Notes: a model not told the origin generated them from the sequence alone. A DNA stretch of 64,000 nt from Actinacidiphila oryziradicis (GCF_005047355.1 NZ_SUMC01000003.1:124001-188000), one strand, 5' to 3'. Counted from the stretch's first letter, positions 8,846 through 17,175 are shown. Program-made: numbers and translations.

Positions 8846-9045
8846 TCAGTCCGCCGAGCCGGTCCGGATCCTGACCGCTCCGTCGCCGGTGTGCACCGTC
8901 ACCGTATGGGGGCCGGCCTCGCCACGCGGCACGTTTACCGACACATGGCCGTCCCGGTCTGCGCCGACACCCGGACGTCACGCCCGTCGCCAGGATCCGG
9001 GCGTCGCCGCTGGAGAGGTCCCGGAATCCGACCGCACCCGGACCC
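8846..9045 (-). pseudogene. Possible DUF4097-like (beta-strand repeat) gene remnant
   Basis: Read on the minus strand, one frame gives VGFRDLSSGDARILATGVTSG. A shifted frame continues GVGADRDGHVSVNVPRGE, then HTVTVHTGDGAVRIRTGSAD and a TGA at 8848-8846. These resemble the repeated GDVRI / DGAVRI strands at the end of adhesin-like DUF4097 proteins. A frame change is needed to join them, and no start or RBS is visible, so this is at best a 3' fragment. The rest of the 447-nt gap before tatA shows nothing recognisable. Confidence 0.3.
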
Positions 9046-9189
9046 GGGGTAGGGCTAGCCCCCCGTCCGACGTTTTGCCCAGCTTTTGACAGCGCGGAGG
9101 CAGAATAGGTCCCTGAAGCGAGTGACAATGCAACAGTTGATCCGCGGGAACCCGCACCCCGCCCCCCGCACACCCGGAATGAGGCCCTC

Positions 9190-9426
9190 ATGCTGCGCAA
9201 CGGACTCGAGCCCTGGCACGTGGCCCTGGCCGTCCTGGTCTTCCTGCTGCTCTTCGGCTCCAAGAAGCTGCCCGACGCCGCCCGGGGCCTGGGCAAGTCG
9301 ATGCGCATCCTCAAGTCCGAGGCCCGCGCCATGAAGGAGGAGAGCGCCGCGCCGCCCGTCACGGAAGCCGCGCAGGCCACCGAGACCACTCCCACCGTCA
9401 CCGCCACCGGCGCCCACCAGGTGTGA
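9190..9426 (+). CDS. tatA: Sec-independent translocase TatA/E
   Basis: 78 residues. A single N-terminal membrane helix ([20 protein letters not shown]) is followed by the amphipathic helix [20 protein letters not shown] and a Thr/Ala-rich tail, the canonical TatA layout. The F-G-x-x-K-L-P hinge is intact. TatA forms the size-adapting pore of the twin-arginine pathway with TatBC; no tatB or tatC is next to it, so it is a stand-alone tatA, normal for actinobacteria. Confidence 0.95.
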   Translation: MLRNGLEPWHVALAVLVFLLLFGSKKLPDAARGLGKSMRILKSEARAMKEESAAPPVTEAAQATETTPTVTATGAHQV

Positions 9427-9441
9427 GCCCTGTGGCGGCGG

Positions 9442-10296
9442 CTACGGCGCCATATCGGCGACCCTGACCGACAGCGCGTTGTCGCGGGTGTAGAACGGCC
9501 GTACCCGGACCGGGCCGCGCGCGGTGGTCCGGACCTCGGTCGACGGGTAGGTGCACACTTCCTTCTTGTCCGCGATGTCGTCCAGCAGCCGGGCCACCCG
9601 CACCGGTTCACGGCCGTCGCCCGGGCGCGCGTACACGTCCCACAGCTCGTCGCCCGGCGCCTTCCCCAGCGCCAGGTCGCCGGCCGGGAACGTGCACCGG
9701 AAGCCCTGCCCTGTCCCCTCCCAGGCCGGGTACGGGGCCGGCGCGGGCTTCGCCACCGCTGTGATCGTCCGCGCCGGGTCGACACGGCTGCGCAGCTCCA
9801 GTTCCAGCTCCGGCCCCGCTGCCGGGGAGGGCCCGAGCAGCCATCCCCCGACGGTGATGTCGTCGCCGTCCACCTCGATGTCCGAGGCCTCCGCGTGTCC
9901 GCTCCGCTCCCAGGACCGTATGGCCAGCCAGCCGTCCGCGGTGCGGTACGGAATCCAGGACACCAGCGGCAGCGCCGGCCTCGGGCACAGCGGATCGAGG
10001 AGCCTGCGCAGGTCCTGTACGCCGGCCCGCAGCCGCCGTTGGATCATCCCCGACGCCCCCGGGTACTCCGCGAACAGGTTCCAGCGGCCCTCCGTCAGCC
10101 GTCCGTAGGTACGCCGGAGCACCGCGCCGTCGGATGTCAGCGGCAGCCGGACCACATTGCCGCCCTGCACGTCCGAGTCCTCCTTCGCGGAGAGGAACAT
10201 GCTGTGCACGGGCATGCCGGCTTCCGGCGCGACCCGCACTCGTATGTCACCGGAGGTTTCGATCACGCAATCCGCGATCAGAAAAGGGATCTTCAT
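9442..10296 (-). CDS. Conserved hypothetical protein, beta-rich
   Basis: 284 residues, not confidently assigned. The sequence is rich in beta-type stretches (CVIETSGDIRVRVAPEAG, VVRLPLTSDGAVLRRTYGRL, YRTADGWLAIRSWERSG, ELELRSRVDP). The last 100 residues (VYARPGDGREPVRVARLLDD, RPFYTRDNALSVRVADM) resemble the all-beta tails found on some actinobacterial glycosyl/teichoic-type transferases. No signal peptide or membrane segment is seen. The start codon lies 17 nt downstream of a long perfect inverted repeat (10313-10353), which therefore sits in its promoter or leader. It is divergent from the flavoprotein gene. Confidence 0.6.
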   Translation of the reverse strand: MKIPFLIADCVIETSGDIRVRVAPEAGMPVHSMFLSAKEDSDVQGGNVVRLPLTSDGAVLRRTYGRLTEGRWNLFAEYPGASGMIQRRLRAGVQDLRRLLDPLCPRPALPLVSWIPYRTADGWLAIRSWERSGHAEASDIEVDGDDITVGGWLLGPSPAAGPELELELRSRVDPARTITAVAKPAPAPYPAWEGTGQGFRCTFPAGDLALGKAPGDELWDVYARPGDGREPVRVARLLDDIADKKEVCTYPSTEVRTTARGPVRVRPFYTRDNALSVRVADMAP

Positions 10297-10312
10297 CGGT
10301 TTCCGCCATCTG

Positions 10313-10353
10313 CTACAACTGCATAGAACCTTTTAGCTTCTATGCAGTTGTAG
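10313..10353. promoter_or_regulatory. AT-rich perfect inverted repeat upstream of 9442-10296
   Basis: CTACAACTGCATAGAA and TTCTATGCAGTTGTAG are perfect 16-nt arms around a 9-nt loop (CCTTTTAGC). A further CCAT/ATGG pairing lies just outside. The repeat is much more AT-rich than its surroundings and ends 17 nt before the minus-strand start codon. It could be an operator for a dimeric repressor or a leader hairpin that masks the ribosome site. There is no run of T after either arm, so a terminator is less likely. Confidence 0.75.
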
Positions 10354-10524
10354 ATGGGAAAACGGAGCAGGAAGTTCCCCGGCCGGCCGCCGGGTCCGCA
10401 CCGGCCTGAGGGTGATCCCTCCCACACCGGAGAGTAAGATTCTGCCCCCGGCGCCGACACCCCATCGGCGGAGGAGATGATGTTGCGCTGAGCCGCAGCC
10501 TCCACCTGCCCCGGGAGACCACAC

Positions 10525-12522
10525 GTGTCGCCAGACGTCCCGCAATACGCCATGGCCATCGTCGGCGCCGGTCCCCGCGGCACCAGCGTGCTGGAGCGGA
10601 TCTGCGCGGCGGCACCCGAACTGGCGCCCGGGGCGGCGCTGACGGTGCACGTGATAGACCCGTCGCCGCCCGGCCCGGGACGGGTGTGGCGGACGGCGCA
10701 GCCACGCGAGCTGCTGATGAACACGGTGGCCTCGCAGGTGACGCTCTTCACGGACGCGAGTGTGGAGTGCGAGGGACCGATATGCCCCGGCCCGAGCCTG
10801 TACGCGTGGGCGGCGGAGCTGGATCTCTCCGGGGGCTCGGCCGCGTACGAGCCGTGGGTGCGGGCGGAGGCGGCGGCGCTGGGCCCGGACGACTATCCGA
10901 GCCGGGCGTTCTACGGCCACTACCTGGAGTGGGTGTTCCGGCGGACGCTGTGGACGGCCCCCGGCGAGGTCACCGTACGGGTGCACCAGGCGCGGGCGGT
11001 CGGCCTGGAGGACCACGCGGGCGGCCGTCAGCGGGTCGTCCTGGACGACGGCCGGGAGCTGCGCGGGCTGGACGCGGTGGTGCTGGCCCAGGGGCACCTT
11101 CCGGCGGTGGCGACGGCACAGGAGGACCGTTTCGCCTCGTACGCGGCCGCCCACGGCCTGCGGTACTTCCCGCCGGCGAACCCCGCCGACCTGGAGCTGG
11201 GCCCGGAGGTGGTCCCGCCGGGGGAGCCGGTGCTGCTGCGTGGGCTCGGCCTGAACTTCTTCGACCACATGGCGCTGCTGACCGTCGGCCGTGGCGGAAC
11301 GTTCCGCCGGGGCGACGGCGGAGGTCTGGTCTACCGCCCGTCGGGCCGGGAGCCGCGGATCCTCGCCGGCTCGCGGCGCGCGGTCCCGTACCAGGCGCGC
11401 GGGGACAACGAGAAGGGCGCGCACGGCCGGCACGAGCCGCTGCTGCTCACTCCGGATGTGATCGAGCAATTCCGCAAGCGCGCGGAGCCGGCCGAACACG
11501 GCTGTGACCGCGACCGGGACCCGGACCCGGAGTACGACCGCGACAGACCGGACTTTCTGCGGGAGGTGTGGCCGCTGGTCGCGAAGGAGACCGAGACGGT
11601 CTACTACACCGCCCTCCTGCGGTCCCTCGCTCCGGCGTCGGCGGACTGCTTCCGCGACCGGTACCTGCTCGCCCCCTACGGCAGCCGGGAGGAGACCGCC
11701 GTACTGGACGGGTTCGGGATCCCGGCGGACGACCGGTGGGACTGGGAGCGGCTCGCCCACCCGTACCGCGACACCGCGTTCAGCGGGCAGCCGGCCTTCC
11801 GGGAATGGCTGCTGGCGTACTTGCGGCGGGACGCGGAGCAGGCGGCCGCCGGCAATGCGACGGGGCCGCTGAAGGCGGCGCTGGACGTGCTGCGGGATCT
11901 GCGCAACGAGCTGCGGCAGGTGGTGGACCACGGCGGGCTGTCGGGCGGCTCGCACCGCGATCACCTGGACCGCTGGTACACCCCGCTCAACGCCTTTCTC
12001 TCCATCGGTCCGCCGCGCCGCCGGACCGAGGAGCTGGTGGCCCTGGTGGAGGCGGGCATCGTGGACATACTCGGTCCGCGTCTGGAGGTCTGTACGGAAG
12101 GGGCCGGTCCGGACGCCGTTTTCGCCGCCGCCTCACCGGTGGTGCCGGGGTCGCGGGTCCGGGTCAGGACCCTGATAGAGGCGCGGCTGCCGGAGCCGGA
12201 TCTGCGCCGGACGGCTGATCCACTGCTGGTGCGGCTGCTGGAGAGCGGAGCGTGCCGGCCGCACCGGGTCGGGGACTACGAGACCGGCGGACTGGCGGTG
12301 ACCGGGCCGCCGTACCGGCTGATCGACCGGCTGGGGCGGCCGCACGCCCGGCGGTTCGCGGTCGGGGTGCCGACGGAGGGGGTGCGCTGGGCGACGGCGG
12401 CGGGCGCCCGGCCGGGGGTGAATTCGGTAACCCTGGCGGATACGGACGCGGTGGCGCGGGCGGCGCTGCGGGCGATGGTGGGACGGGTCGGTTCGGATGT
12501 TCGATCGTTTGCTCGAAATTGA
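10525..12522 (+). CDS. FAD/NAD(P)-binding protein (NAD_binding_9 type)
   Basis: 665 residues. The dinucleotide-binding motif is at the N-terminus: AMAIVGAGPRGTSVLERI. It is followed by VHVIDPSPPGPGRVWRT and LLMNTVASQVTLFTD, hallmarks of the long FAD-NAD(P)-binding family that includes HcaR/adenosylmethionine-linked hydroxylase-like proteins. DAVVLAQGHLP near residue 190 fits the second nucleotide loop. Residues 325-350 contain an unusual Asp/Arg-rich insert (CDRDRDPDPEYDRDRPD). GTG start at 10525. In some actinobacteria these flavoproteins sit near peptide-siderophore genes, but none is here, so the substrate is open. Confidence 0.8.
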   Translation: MSPDVPQYAMAIVGAGPRGTSVLERICAAAPELAPGAALTVHVIDPSPPGPGRVWRTAQPRELLMNTVASQVTLFTDASVECEGPICPGPSLYAWAAELDLSGGSAAYEPWVRAEAAALGPDDYPSRAFYGHYLEWVFRRTLWTAPGEVTVRVHQARAVGLEDHAGGRQRVVLDDGRELRGLDAVVLAQGHLPAVATAQEDRFASYAAAHGLRYFPPANPADLELGPEVVPPGEPVLLRGLGLNFFDHMALLTVGRGGTFRRGDGGGLVYRPSGREPRILAGSRRAVPYQARGDNEKGAHGRHEPLLLTPDVIEQFRKRAEPAEHGCDRDRDPDPEYDRDRPDFLREVWPLVAKETETVYYTALLRSLAPASADCFRDRYLLAPYGSREETAVLDGFGIPADDRWDWERLAHPYRDTAFSGQPAFREWLLAYLRRDAEQAAAGNATGPLKAALDVLRDLRNELRQVVDHGGLSGGSHRDHLDRWYTPLNAFLSIGPPRRRTEELVALVEAGIVDILGPRLEVCTEGAGPDAVFAAASPVVPGSRVRVRTLIEARLPEPDLRRTADPLLVRLLESGACRPHRVGDYETGGLAVTGPPYRLIDRLGRPHARRFAVGVPTEGVRWATAAGARPGVNSVTLADTDAVARAALRAMVGRVGSDVRSFARN

Positions 12523-12617
12523 CGCTCGAAAGTCGCGTATTTCAAGTTCGGTCTGGCTACGTTCGAAGTGGCATTGGCAAATCGGCCTGTCTCCTACGCC
12601 GACCGAAGGAGATTCCC

Positions 12618-13160
12618 ATGCCTTTCAGGAAAGCGATCGAACCCCATGTGCTCGCGCTGTTCCGGATGGTCGTCGGTCTGCTTTTCGCGGTCCACGGCGT
12701 GTCCTCGCTCTTCGGGGTCCCAGCCGTCATCACCGGCACCGTTCCGCCCGGCACCTGGCCCGGCTGGTACGCGGCCGTGATCCAGCTCATCGGCGGTGGC
12801 CTGGTGGTGCTCGGAGCGGGCACCCGGGTGGCCGCGCTGATCTGCTCCGGCTCGATGGCATACGCGTACTTCACCGTGCACCAGCCGCAGGCCCTCTGGC
12901 CGATCCAGAACAACGGAGACCTCTCCGCGCTCTACGCCTGGGCCTTCCTGCTGCTCGTCGTCACCGGGCCCGGCGCCTGGTCCGTCGAGGGTCTGTTCGA
13001 CCGCAGCCGTTACGGCCGGAACCTGGCGGCGCGCCATGCCGAGCGGAAGGGCGCCGGACGGAATGACGCCCAGCGGGACGGGGCCGACGTGGCCCGACCG
13101 GCCGGCTCCGCGACGGGTGGGGACGGGCTCCCACCCGGGCTGATCCGCCGTCCGCCGTAG
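12618..13160 (+). CDS. DoxX-family membrane protein
   Basis: 180 residues. Starts at ATG 12618 with AAGGAG 6 nt upstream. Four membrane helices: LALFRMVVGLLFAVHGVSSLF, YAAVIQLIGGGLVVLGAG, VAALICSGSMAYAYFTVH and ALYAWAFLLLVVTGPGAWS. The pattern RxxxGLLFxxHG at the start and GPGxWSVE near the end are typical of DoxX/SURF4-like proteins. The last 40 residues are a disordered polar tail. The family is linked in some bacteria to thiosulfate:quinone oxidation or redox stress, but that cannot be read here. Confidence 0.88.
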   Translation: MPFRKAIEPHVLALFRMVVGLLFAVHGVSSLFGVPAVITGTVPPGTWPGWYAAVIQLIGGGLVVLGAGTRVAALICSGSMAYAYFTVHQPQALWPIQNNGDLSALYAWAFLLLVVTGPGAWSVEGLFDRSRYGRNLAARHAERKGAGRNDAQRDGADVARPAGSATGGDGLPPGLIRRPP

Positions 13161-13330
13161 TATTCCGGCCATGCCGGTCCAATCGTGAGTGGAACGTCAC
13201 CTGCCCCCGCCCGATCTCTGTCCGGCCTCTGGCGTACGCTGTACGGCTGTGGGGCGGATGAGGACTCCGTCTCCTGCGCGCAGGCCACAAACCCCAGGGG
13301 GCGCCGCGCATTCCGCGGACAGGAGGCGCA

Positions 13331-14008
13331 GTGCTCCAGGGGCTGGGCTCCTTGTTCGACTGGCCATGGATTCTTGTGCTGGTTGCCGCGTCGGTCGTGC
13401 TCGACGTGTTCCTTCCCGTACTGCCCAGCGGCGTTCTGCTGATTTCGGCGGCGACGGCCGGGACGACGGGCACCGGCGACCTGCTCGATGTCATCATCCT
13501 GCTGGGATGCGCGGCTGCCGCCTCGATCCTCGGCGACATCGCGGCCTACCGGCTCGCCTGGCGCGGCGGAGACTGGCTGGACCACCGGCTGGCTCAATCC
13601 CGCCGCCTCACCACCGCCCAGGAACGCCTCGGCGCCGTCCTCGCCCACGGCGGCGGCGCCCTCGTCGTCCTCGCCCGCTTCGCCCCCGCCGGGCGCTCCG
13701 TGGTCAGCCTCAGCGCAGGGGCCACACACCGCCGCGCCAAGGAGTTCCTGCCCTGGTCCGCCCTGGCCGGCCTGATCTGGGCCGCGTACAGCGTGGGCCT
13801 CGGCTATGTCGGCGGTGAGTGGCTCGGTGCGAGCTGGCTCGGCACCTGCATCTCGGTCGCCGCCCTCATAGTCTCCGGCTCCGTCGCCGCGTACGTATTC
13901 CGCCGCGAGAACCGTACTTACGACGCCGCCGACGGCGCCCTCGCCACCGTGGCCATCCCGGCCCAGGGCGTGCCGACCGACCGTGCGGCGGTCGCTGAAG
14001 CGCTCTGA
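13331..14008 (+). CDS. DedA/VTT-domain membrane protein
   Basis: 225 residues. A GTG start (GACAGGAGGCGCA upstream) leads into a hydrophobic N-terminus (WPWILVLVAASVVLDVFLPV) with the DedA P-x-x-P-S-G-x-L entry (LPVLPSGVLLIS). ASILGDIAAYRLAWRGG, LARFAPAGRSVVSLSAG and the late hydrophobic helices match the VTT domain of DedA proteins, which act as undecaprenyl-phosphate/phospholipid flippases. Such a role fits the neighbouring polyprenyl-phosphate-sugar genes, though no operon link exists. The gene is convergent with blaI, with a perfect 28-bp palindrome between their ends. Confidence 0.87.
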   Translation: MLQGLGSLFDWPWILVLVAASVVLDVFLPVLPSGVLLISAATAGTTGTGDLLDVIILLGCAAAASILGDIAAYRLAWRGGDWLDHRLAQSRRLTTAQERLGAVLAHGGGALVVLARFAPAGRSVVSLSAGATHRRAKEFLPWSALAGLIWAAYSVGLGYVGGEWLGASWLGTCISVAALIVSGSVAAYVFRRENRTYDAADGALATVAIPAQGVPTDRAAVAEAL

Positions 14009-14018
14009 CCTGCCGGAC

Positions 14019-14046
14019 AGGCCCTTGCGCCGCGGCGCAAGGGCCT
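14019..14046. terminator. Perfect 28-bp palindrome between dedA-like and blaI-like genes
   Basis: AGGCCCTTGCGCC meets its own reverse complement with no spacer, giving a fully self-complementary 28-bp site between two convergent genes. The blaI-side stop codon overlaps its edge. On the minus strand the sequence goes on into GGGCCTGTCCGG, the same terminal motif as the MITE copies elsewhere in the window. A bidirectional terminator is the simplest reading. Confidence 0.6.
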
Positions 14047-14407
14047 ACGCCTCCTGCAGCAGCCTCAGCAGCTCCCGCTCGTCGTCCGCCGACAGGTCGG
14101 AGACGAAGCGGGCCAGGACCGTCCGGCGGTCCGCCTCCGCGTCCAGGACCTGCCGCATGCGGCGCGCGGCGAGTCCGGCCTCGTCGGCTATGGGCTCGTA
14201 GGTGTAGGCGCGGCCGTTGCGCACCCGGCTGAGGGTGCCCTTCTCGTACAGCCGTGACAGCGTGGTCACGACCGTCGAGTACGCGGGGTCGCCCGCGATG
14301 TGCTGCTGCACCTCGCCGGGTGTGAGCGGCCGGCCCACGGCCCACAGGGCGGCGAGAATCTCCGACTCGAGCACTCCGTGTGCCCGTCGGGGCGTCTGCG
14401 ATTCCAT
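14045..14407 (-). CDS. BlaI/MecI/CopY-family repressor
   Basis: 120 residues. The winged helix carries LESEILAALWAVGRPLTPGE and YSTVVTTLSRLYEKGTLSR, the recognition-helix signature of BlaI/MecI repressors, followed by RAYTYEPI and a dimerising C-terminal helix pair. Start ATG 14407 has GGGGAGGAG 7 nt upstream; an in-frame upstream ATG at 14440 lies inside the operator and lacks an RBS. Two CTAC-N6-GTAG palindromes lie just upstream and a third lies 0.9 kb away between the mannosyl-lipid genes, so autoregulation plus control of those genes is likely. No BlaR1/M56 sensor protease is in the window. Confidence 0.9.
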   Translation of the reverse strand: MESQTPRRAHGVLESEILAALWAVGRPLTPGEVQQHIAGDPAYSTVVTTLSRLYEKGTLSRVRNGRAYTYEPIADEAGLAARRMRQVLDAEADRRTVLARFVSDLSADDERELLRLLQEA

Positions 14408-14430
14408 GGCGGTTCTCCTCCCCTGCTCAT

Positions 14431-14463
14431 CTACCATCATGTAGAAGTTCTACGGATGCGTAG
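14431..14463. promoter_or_regulatory. Tandem BlaI-type operators (CTAC-N6-GTAG) upstream of blaI
   Basis: CTACCATCATGTAG at 14431-14444 and CTACGGATGCGTAG at 14450-14463 share the CTAC-N6-GTAG frame, 19 nt centre to centre. They sit immediately before the repressor gene. Known BlaI operators are dyads built around TACA/TGTA-like half sites. A third copy at 15307-15320 has the same frame. Confidence 0.7.
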
Positions 14464-14537
14464 AAGTCATGGTCAAGATTTTGCCACATGGGACACAACC
14501 AAGAGCCACCCCCACCCGTCCCCTGCACCTGGGCGTT

Positions 14538-15257
14538 TCACCTGGCAGGTCGCAACCCCCATACCGTGACCCGCCACAACGCCTCGAAGACAATGGACCG
14601 GCTCATCTTGCTCACCCCGTGCTCCCGTTCCACGAAGGTGATCGGCACCTCCGTGACCTTGAAGCCGCGCCGTACCGCCCGGCGTGCCAGGTCGACCTGG
14701 AAGCAGTAGCCCTGCGACTCCACCTCGTCCAGGCCGAGCCCCAGCAGCGTCCGGGTCCGAAAGGCCCGGTAGCCGCCGGTGACATCCCGCACCGGCAGCC
14801 GGAGCATGATCCGCGCGTAGAGGCTGCCGCCGCGTGACAGCACCTCCCGCGACTTCGGCCAGTTCACCACCCGTCCACCAGGCACCCAGCGCGAGCCCAG
14901 CACCAGATCGGCCCCCTCGTCCAGGGCGTCCAGCAGCCGCGGCAGCTCCTCCGGCCGGTGCGAACCATCGGCGTCCATCTCCACCAGCACGTCGTAACCG
15001 CGCTCCAGGCCCCACTGGAAACCCGCCAGGTAAGCCGCGCCCAGGCCGTCCTTGCCCGCCCGGTGCAGCACATGCACCCGGCCGTCCCGGTTCTGTTCGG
15101 CCAACTCATCGGCGATCGCACCCGTACCATCGGGGCTGTTGTCATCGGCGATGAGCAGATCCGCATCCGGCACCGACGTGCGGAGCCGGGCGGCGATCGA
15201 GGCTATGTTCTCCGCCTCGTTGTATGTGGGGACGATCACCAGAATCCGGTTACCCAT
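14538..15257 (-). CDS. Polyprenol-phosphate mannose synthase-like GT2
   Basis: 239 residues. GT2 motifs: VIVPTYNEAENI at the N-terminus, LIADDNSPDGTGAIADEL (nucleotide-sugar binding), VEMDADGSHRPEELPRL (the DxD-like catalytic block) and VTGGYRAF. This is the dolichol-phosphate-mannose-synthase subgroup that transfers mannose from GDP-mannose to polyprenyl phosphate on the cytoplasmic membrane face. No C-terminal membrane domain is present. ATG 15257 was chosen (GAGAGG 10 nt upstream). It lies upstream of blaI on the same strand and is divergent from the GT-C-like gene, whose activity would need its product. Confidence 0.9.
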   Translation of the reverse strand: MGNRILVIVPTYNEAENIASIAARLRTSVPDADLLIADDNSPDGTGAIADELAEQNRDGRVHVLHRAGKDGLGAAYLAGFQWGLERGYDVLVEMDADGSHRPEELPRLLDALDEGADLVLGSRWVPGGRVVNWPKSREVLSRGGSLYARIMLRLPVRDVTGGYRAFRTRTLLGLGLDEVESQGYCFQVDLARRAVRRGFKVTEVPITFVEREHGVSKMSRSIVFEALWRVTVWGLRPAR

Positions 15258-15306
15258 CCGCGCGATACCTCTCTCTCCCATGCAACGGAACCCATCGATC
15301 CGCCAT

Positions 15307-15320
15307 CTACATAGATGTAG
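15307..15320. promoter_or_regulatory. BlaI-type operator between mannose synthase and GT-C-like gene
   Basis: CTACATAGATGTAG: 6-bp arms (CTACAT/ATGTAG) around AG, the most symmetric of the three CTAC-N6-GTAG sites. It lies 50 nt before the minus-strand start of the mannose synthase and 49 nt before the plus-strand start of the membrane transferase, so one bound repressor dimer could control both. Confidence 0.7.
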
Positions 15321-15368
15321 ACGACGGCGATGAGGTTGCCCGCCCATCAGGAAAGGACGAGCTCCGGC

Positions 15369-17126
15369 ATGGAAGAGATGCTCCAAGCCTCCACCACCCC
15401 CCAGGCGCCCCCGCCTACGGAGGCCCCCCCACCCCTGGCTGCCGCGCCCCCGCAATGGCACCGCGGCATCACGGTGCTCGCTGTCATCAGCATGTTCATC
15501 GGCACCCGGTCCATGTGGACCCATGCCATGGCGATCAACCCGTTCGTCGCCGGCCTCATCTCAGTCTGCTACGCCGCCATCCTGGTCCTCGGCGTCCTCA
15601 CCCTCACCGTCCGCAGCCGCAAGTCACTGGGGCGCGTCGACCTCGCCGTACTGATCCTCGCCATCACCCTCGCCGTCTGCGCGTACGTCCTCAGCCACAC
15701 CGGCAGCGACGAATCCGTGCTCACCTCGCAGGCAGCCCGCGAAATCGTGAGCGGTCACGCCGTCTACGGTCAGCCCTGGCCCTGGCTCTTCAACAACCCG
15801 AACATCATCGCCGTCACTCCCACCATGTCCGGCGGCACCGACTACACCTACGGCTACCCGCCGCTGGCCCCCCTGCTCACCGCCCCCGTCTACCTGGTGA
15901 CGCACAGCATGCTGTCCGCCACCGTGGTCGGCACCGTCGCCATCATCGCCGCAACCATCGCCCTCTGGGTCATGCTGCCCGCCCCATGGCGCTCCGCGGC
16001 CCCCGCCGTCTGCCTCGGCTTCGGCACGCTCGCCAGCTACGGCCGCCTGGGCTACCCCGCTATCGTCGCCCTCGCCTTTCTCATCCCCGTCGTCATCCGC
16101 TGGCCCGCCATCGGCGCCGGCGGCCGCCTCGGCCGCCCCGGCATCGCCCGCGCCATCTGCCTCGGCGCCGCTTGCGCCGCCCAGCAGCTCCCCTGGTTCC
16201 TCACGCCGTTCCTGCTCGTCGGCATCTACGCCGTCCGGCGCGGTGAACTCGGTGCCCGCCCGGCCCTTGCCGTCGTCGCCCGTCTCGCCGGCATCGCCGC
16301 CGCCACCTGGCTGGCCATCAACGCCTACTTCATCGTCACCGAGCCCAGCACCTGGCTCGGCGGCATAGCGCTGCCACTCACCCAGGGCGCCCTCATCCAC
16401 GGCCAGGGCCTTGTCGACATCTCCTTCTACTTCACCAACGGCAGCGGCCGTCTTGACTTCTACTCCTACAGCAGCTCCCTGCTCCTGCTCGGGCTCATCG
16501 CCCTCTCCGTCCTCTTCATCCGCCGGCTCGGCCCCGCCGCCACCGTCCTGCCCTGGTGCGCCTTCTACTTCGCCACCCGCTCCCAGGACGGCTACTACCT
16601 GATGATGACGCCGCTCTGGGTCGCGGCCGCCGCCACCGTCCCCTCGTCCGCCTTCGCCTCGGCCTGGCAGCCCCGCCTCTCCGCCATCCGCGGCCGCACC
16701 CCCCGGCTCGCCGCCGTCACCGCCGCCGTCCTCACCCCCGCCACCGCCTGCGTCGCCATCGCCGCCTTCTCCGGGCCGCCGCTTCACCTCGACATCACCG
16801 CCGTCCACACGAAGGACCGCGCCCACCGCAAGATCAGCACCCTCACCTTCTACGCCGCCAACAGCACCGGCTCCGCTCTCACCCCCCACTTCGCCGTCAG
16901 CACCGGACAGGGCACCTCAGCTTTCTGGACCGTCCTCAACGGCCCCACCGCCATCCCCGCGCACGGCAAAGCCCGTTACGTCCTCCAGCCCCCGGGCCGA
17001 AGCTACCTCATCGCCAACCCCGGCAAGCGCCTCCGGCTACGGGTCTTCACCCCCACCCCGATGACGATCAGCAGCACGGACATCCCGGTCCCGGCGGCAG
17101 CGCTGAAGGCGGCCGCGGGCAAGTGA
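15369..17126 (+). CDS. GT-C-like multi-membrane glycosyltransferase (GT39/GT87-type)
   Basis: 585 residues with roughly ten membrane helices. The first outer loop has an acidic pair in TGSDESVLTSQAAREIVSGH followed by AVYGQPWPW, matching the catalytic D-E loop and xGxxxY pattern of GT-C enzymes that use polyprenyl-phosphate sugars. After the last helix (about residue 460) comes a 120-residue beta-type extracytoplasmic domain. ATG 15369 follows GGAAAGGACGAG; an in-frame ATG at 15330 is less likely. The divergent mannose-lipid synthase and shared operator suggest they form one pathway for mannosylating a secreted protein or glycan; the acceptor is unknown. Confidence 0.7.
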   Translation: MEEMLQASTTPQAPPPTEAPPPLAAAPPQWHRGITVLAVISMFIGTRSMWTHAMAINPFVAGLISVCYAAILVLGVLTLTVRSRKSLGRVDLAVLILAITLAVCAYVLSHTGSDESVLTSQAAREIVSGHAVYGQPWPWLFNNPNIIAVTPTMSGGTDYTYGYPPLAPLLTAPVYLVTHSMLSATVVGTVAIIAATIALWVMLPAPWRSAAPAVCLGFGTLASYGRLGYPAIVALAFLIPVVIRWPAIGAGGRLGRPGIARAICLGAACAAQQLPWFLTPFLLVGIYAVRRGELGARPALAVVARLAGIAAATWLAINAYFIVTEPSTWLGGIALPLTQGALIHGQGLVDISFYFTNGSGRLDFYSYSSSLLLLGLIALSVLFIRRLGPAATVLPWCAFYFATRSQDGYYLMMTPLWVAAAATVPSSAFASAWQPRLSAIRGRTPRLAAVTAAVLTPATACVAIAAFSGPPLHLDITAVHTKDRAHRKISTLTFYAANSTGSALTPHFAVSTGQGTSAFWTVLNGPTAIPAHGKARYVLQPPGRSYLIANPGKRLRLRVFTPTPMTISSTDIPVPAAALKAAAGK

Positions 17127-17150
17127 GTCCGTAGCTCTCCCCGCCTCCAC

Positions 17151-17175
17151 GGCGGTTGCGCTCTCGGCAACCGCC
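17151..17175 (+). terminator. Hairpin after the GT-C-like gene
   Basis: GGCGGTTGC and GCAACCGCC pair across a 7-nt loop, 24 nt past the stop codon. There is no T run, as is usual for Streptomyces terminators. The remaining 250 nt up to the tRNA terminator show no gene or repeat that I recognise. Confidence 0.55.

Noticed and set aside
10320-10340. TAGAACC within the 10313-10353 dyad as a KstR site
   Set aside because: The second half site (GTTnnA) is absent; the larger dyad explains the sequence.
12519-12617. TTGACG-like -35 with several TTCGAA repeats before the doxX-like gene
   Set aside because: No -10 at proper spacing could be settled on; too weak to list as a promoter.
15624-16889. 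Open frame of 421 codons opposite the GT-C gene
   Set aside because: Gly/Glu/Asp-rich low-complexity translation with no RBS or domain; antisense shadow.
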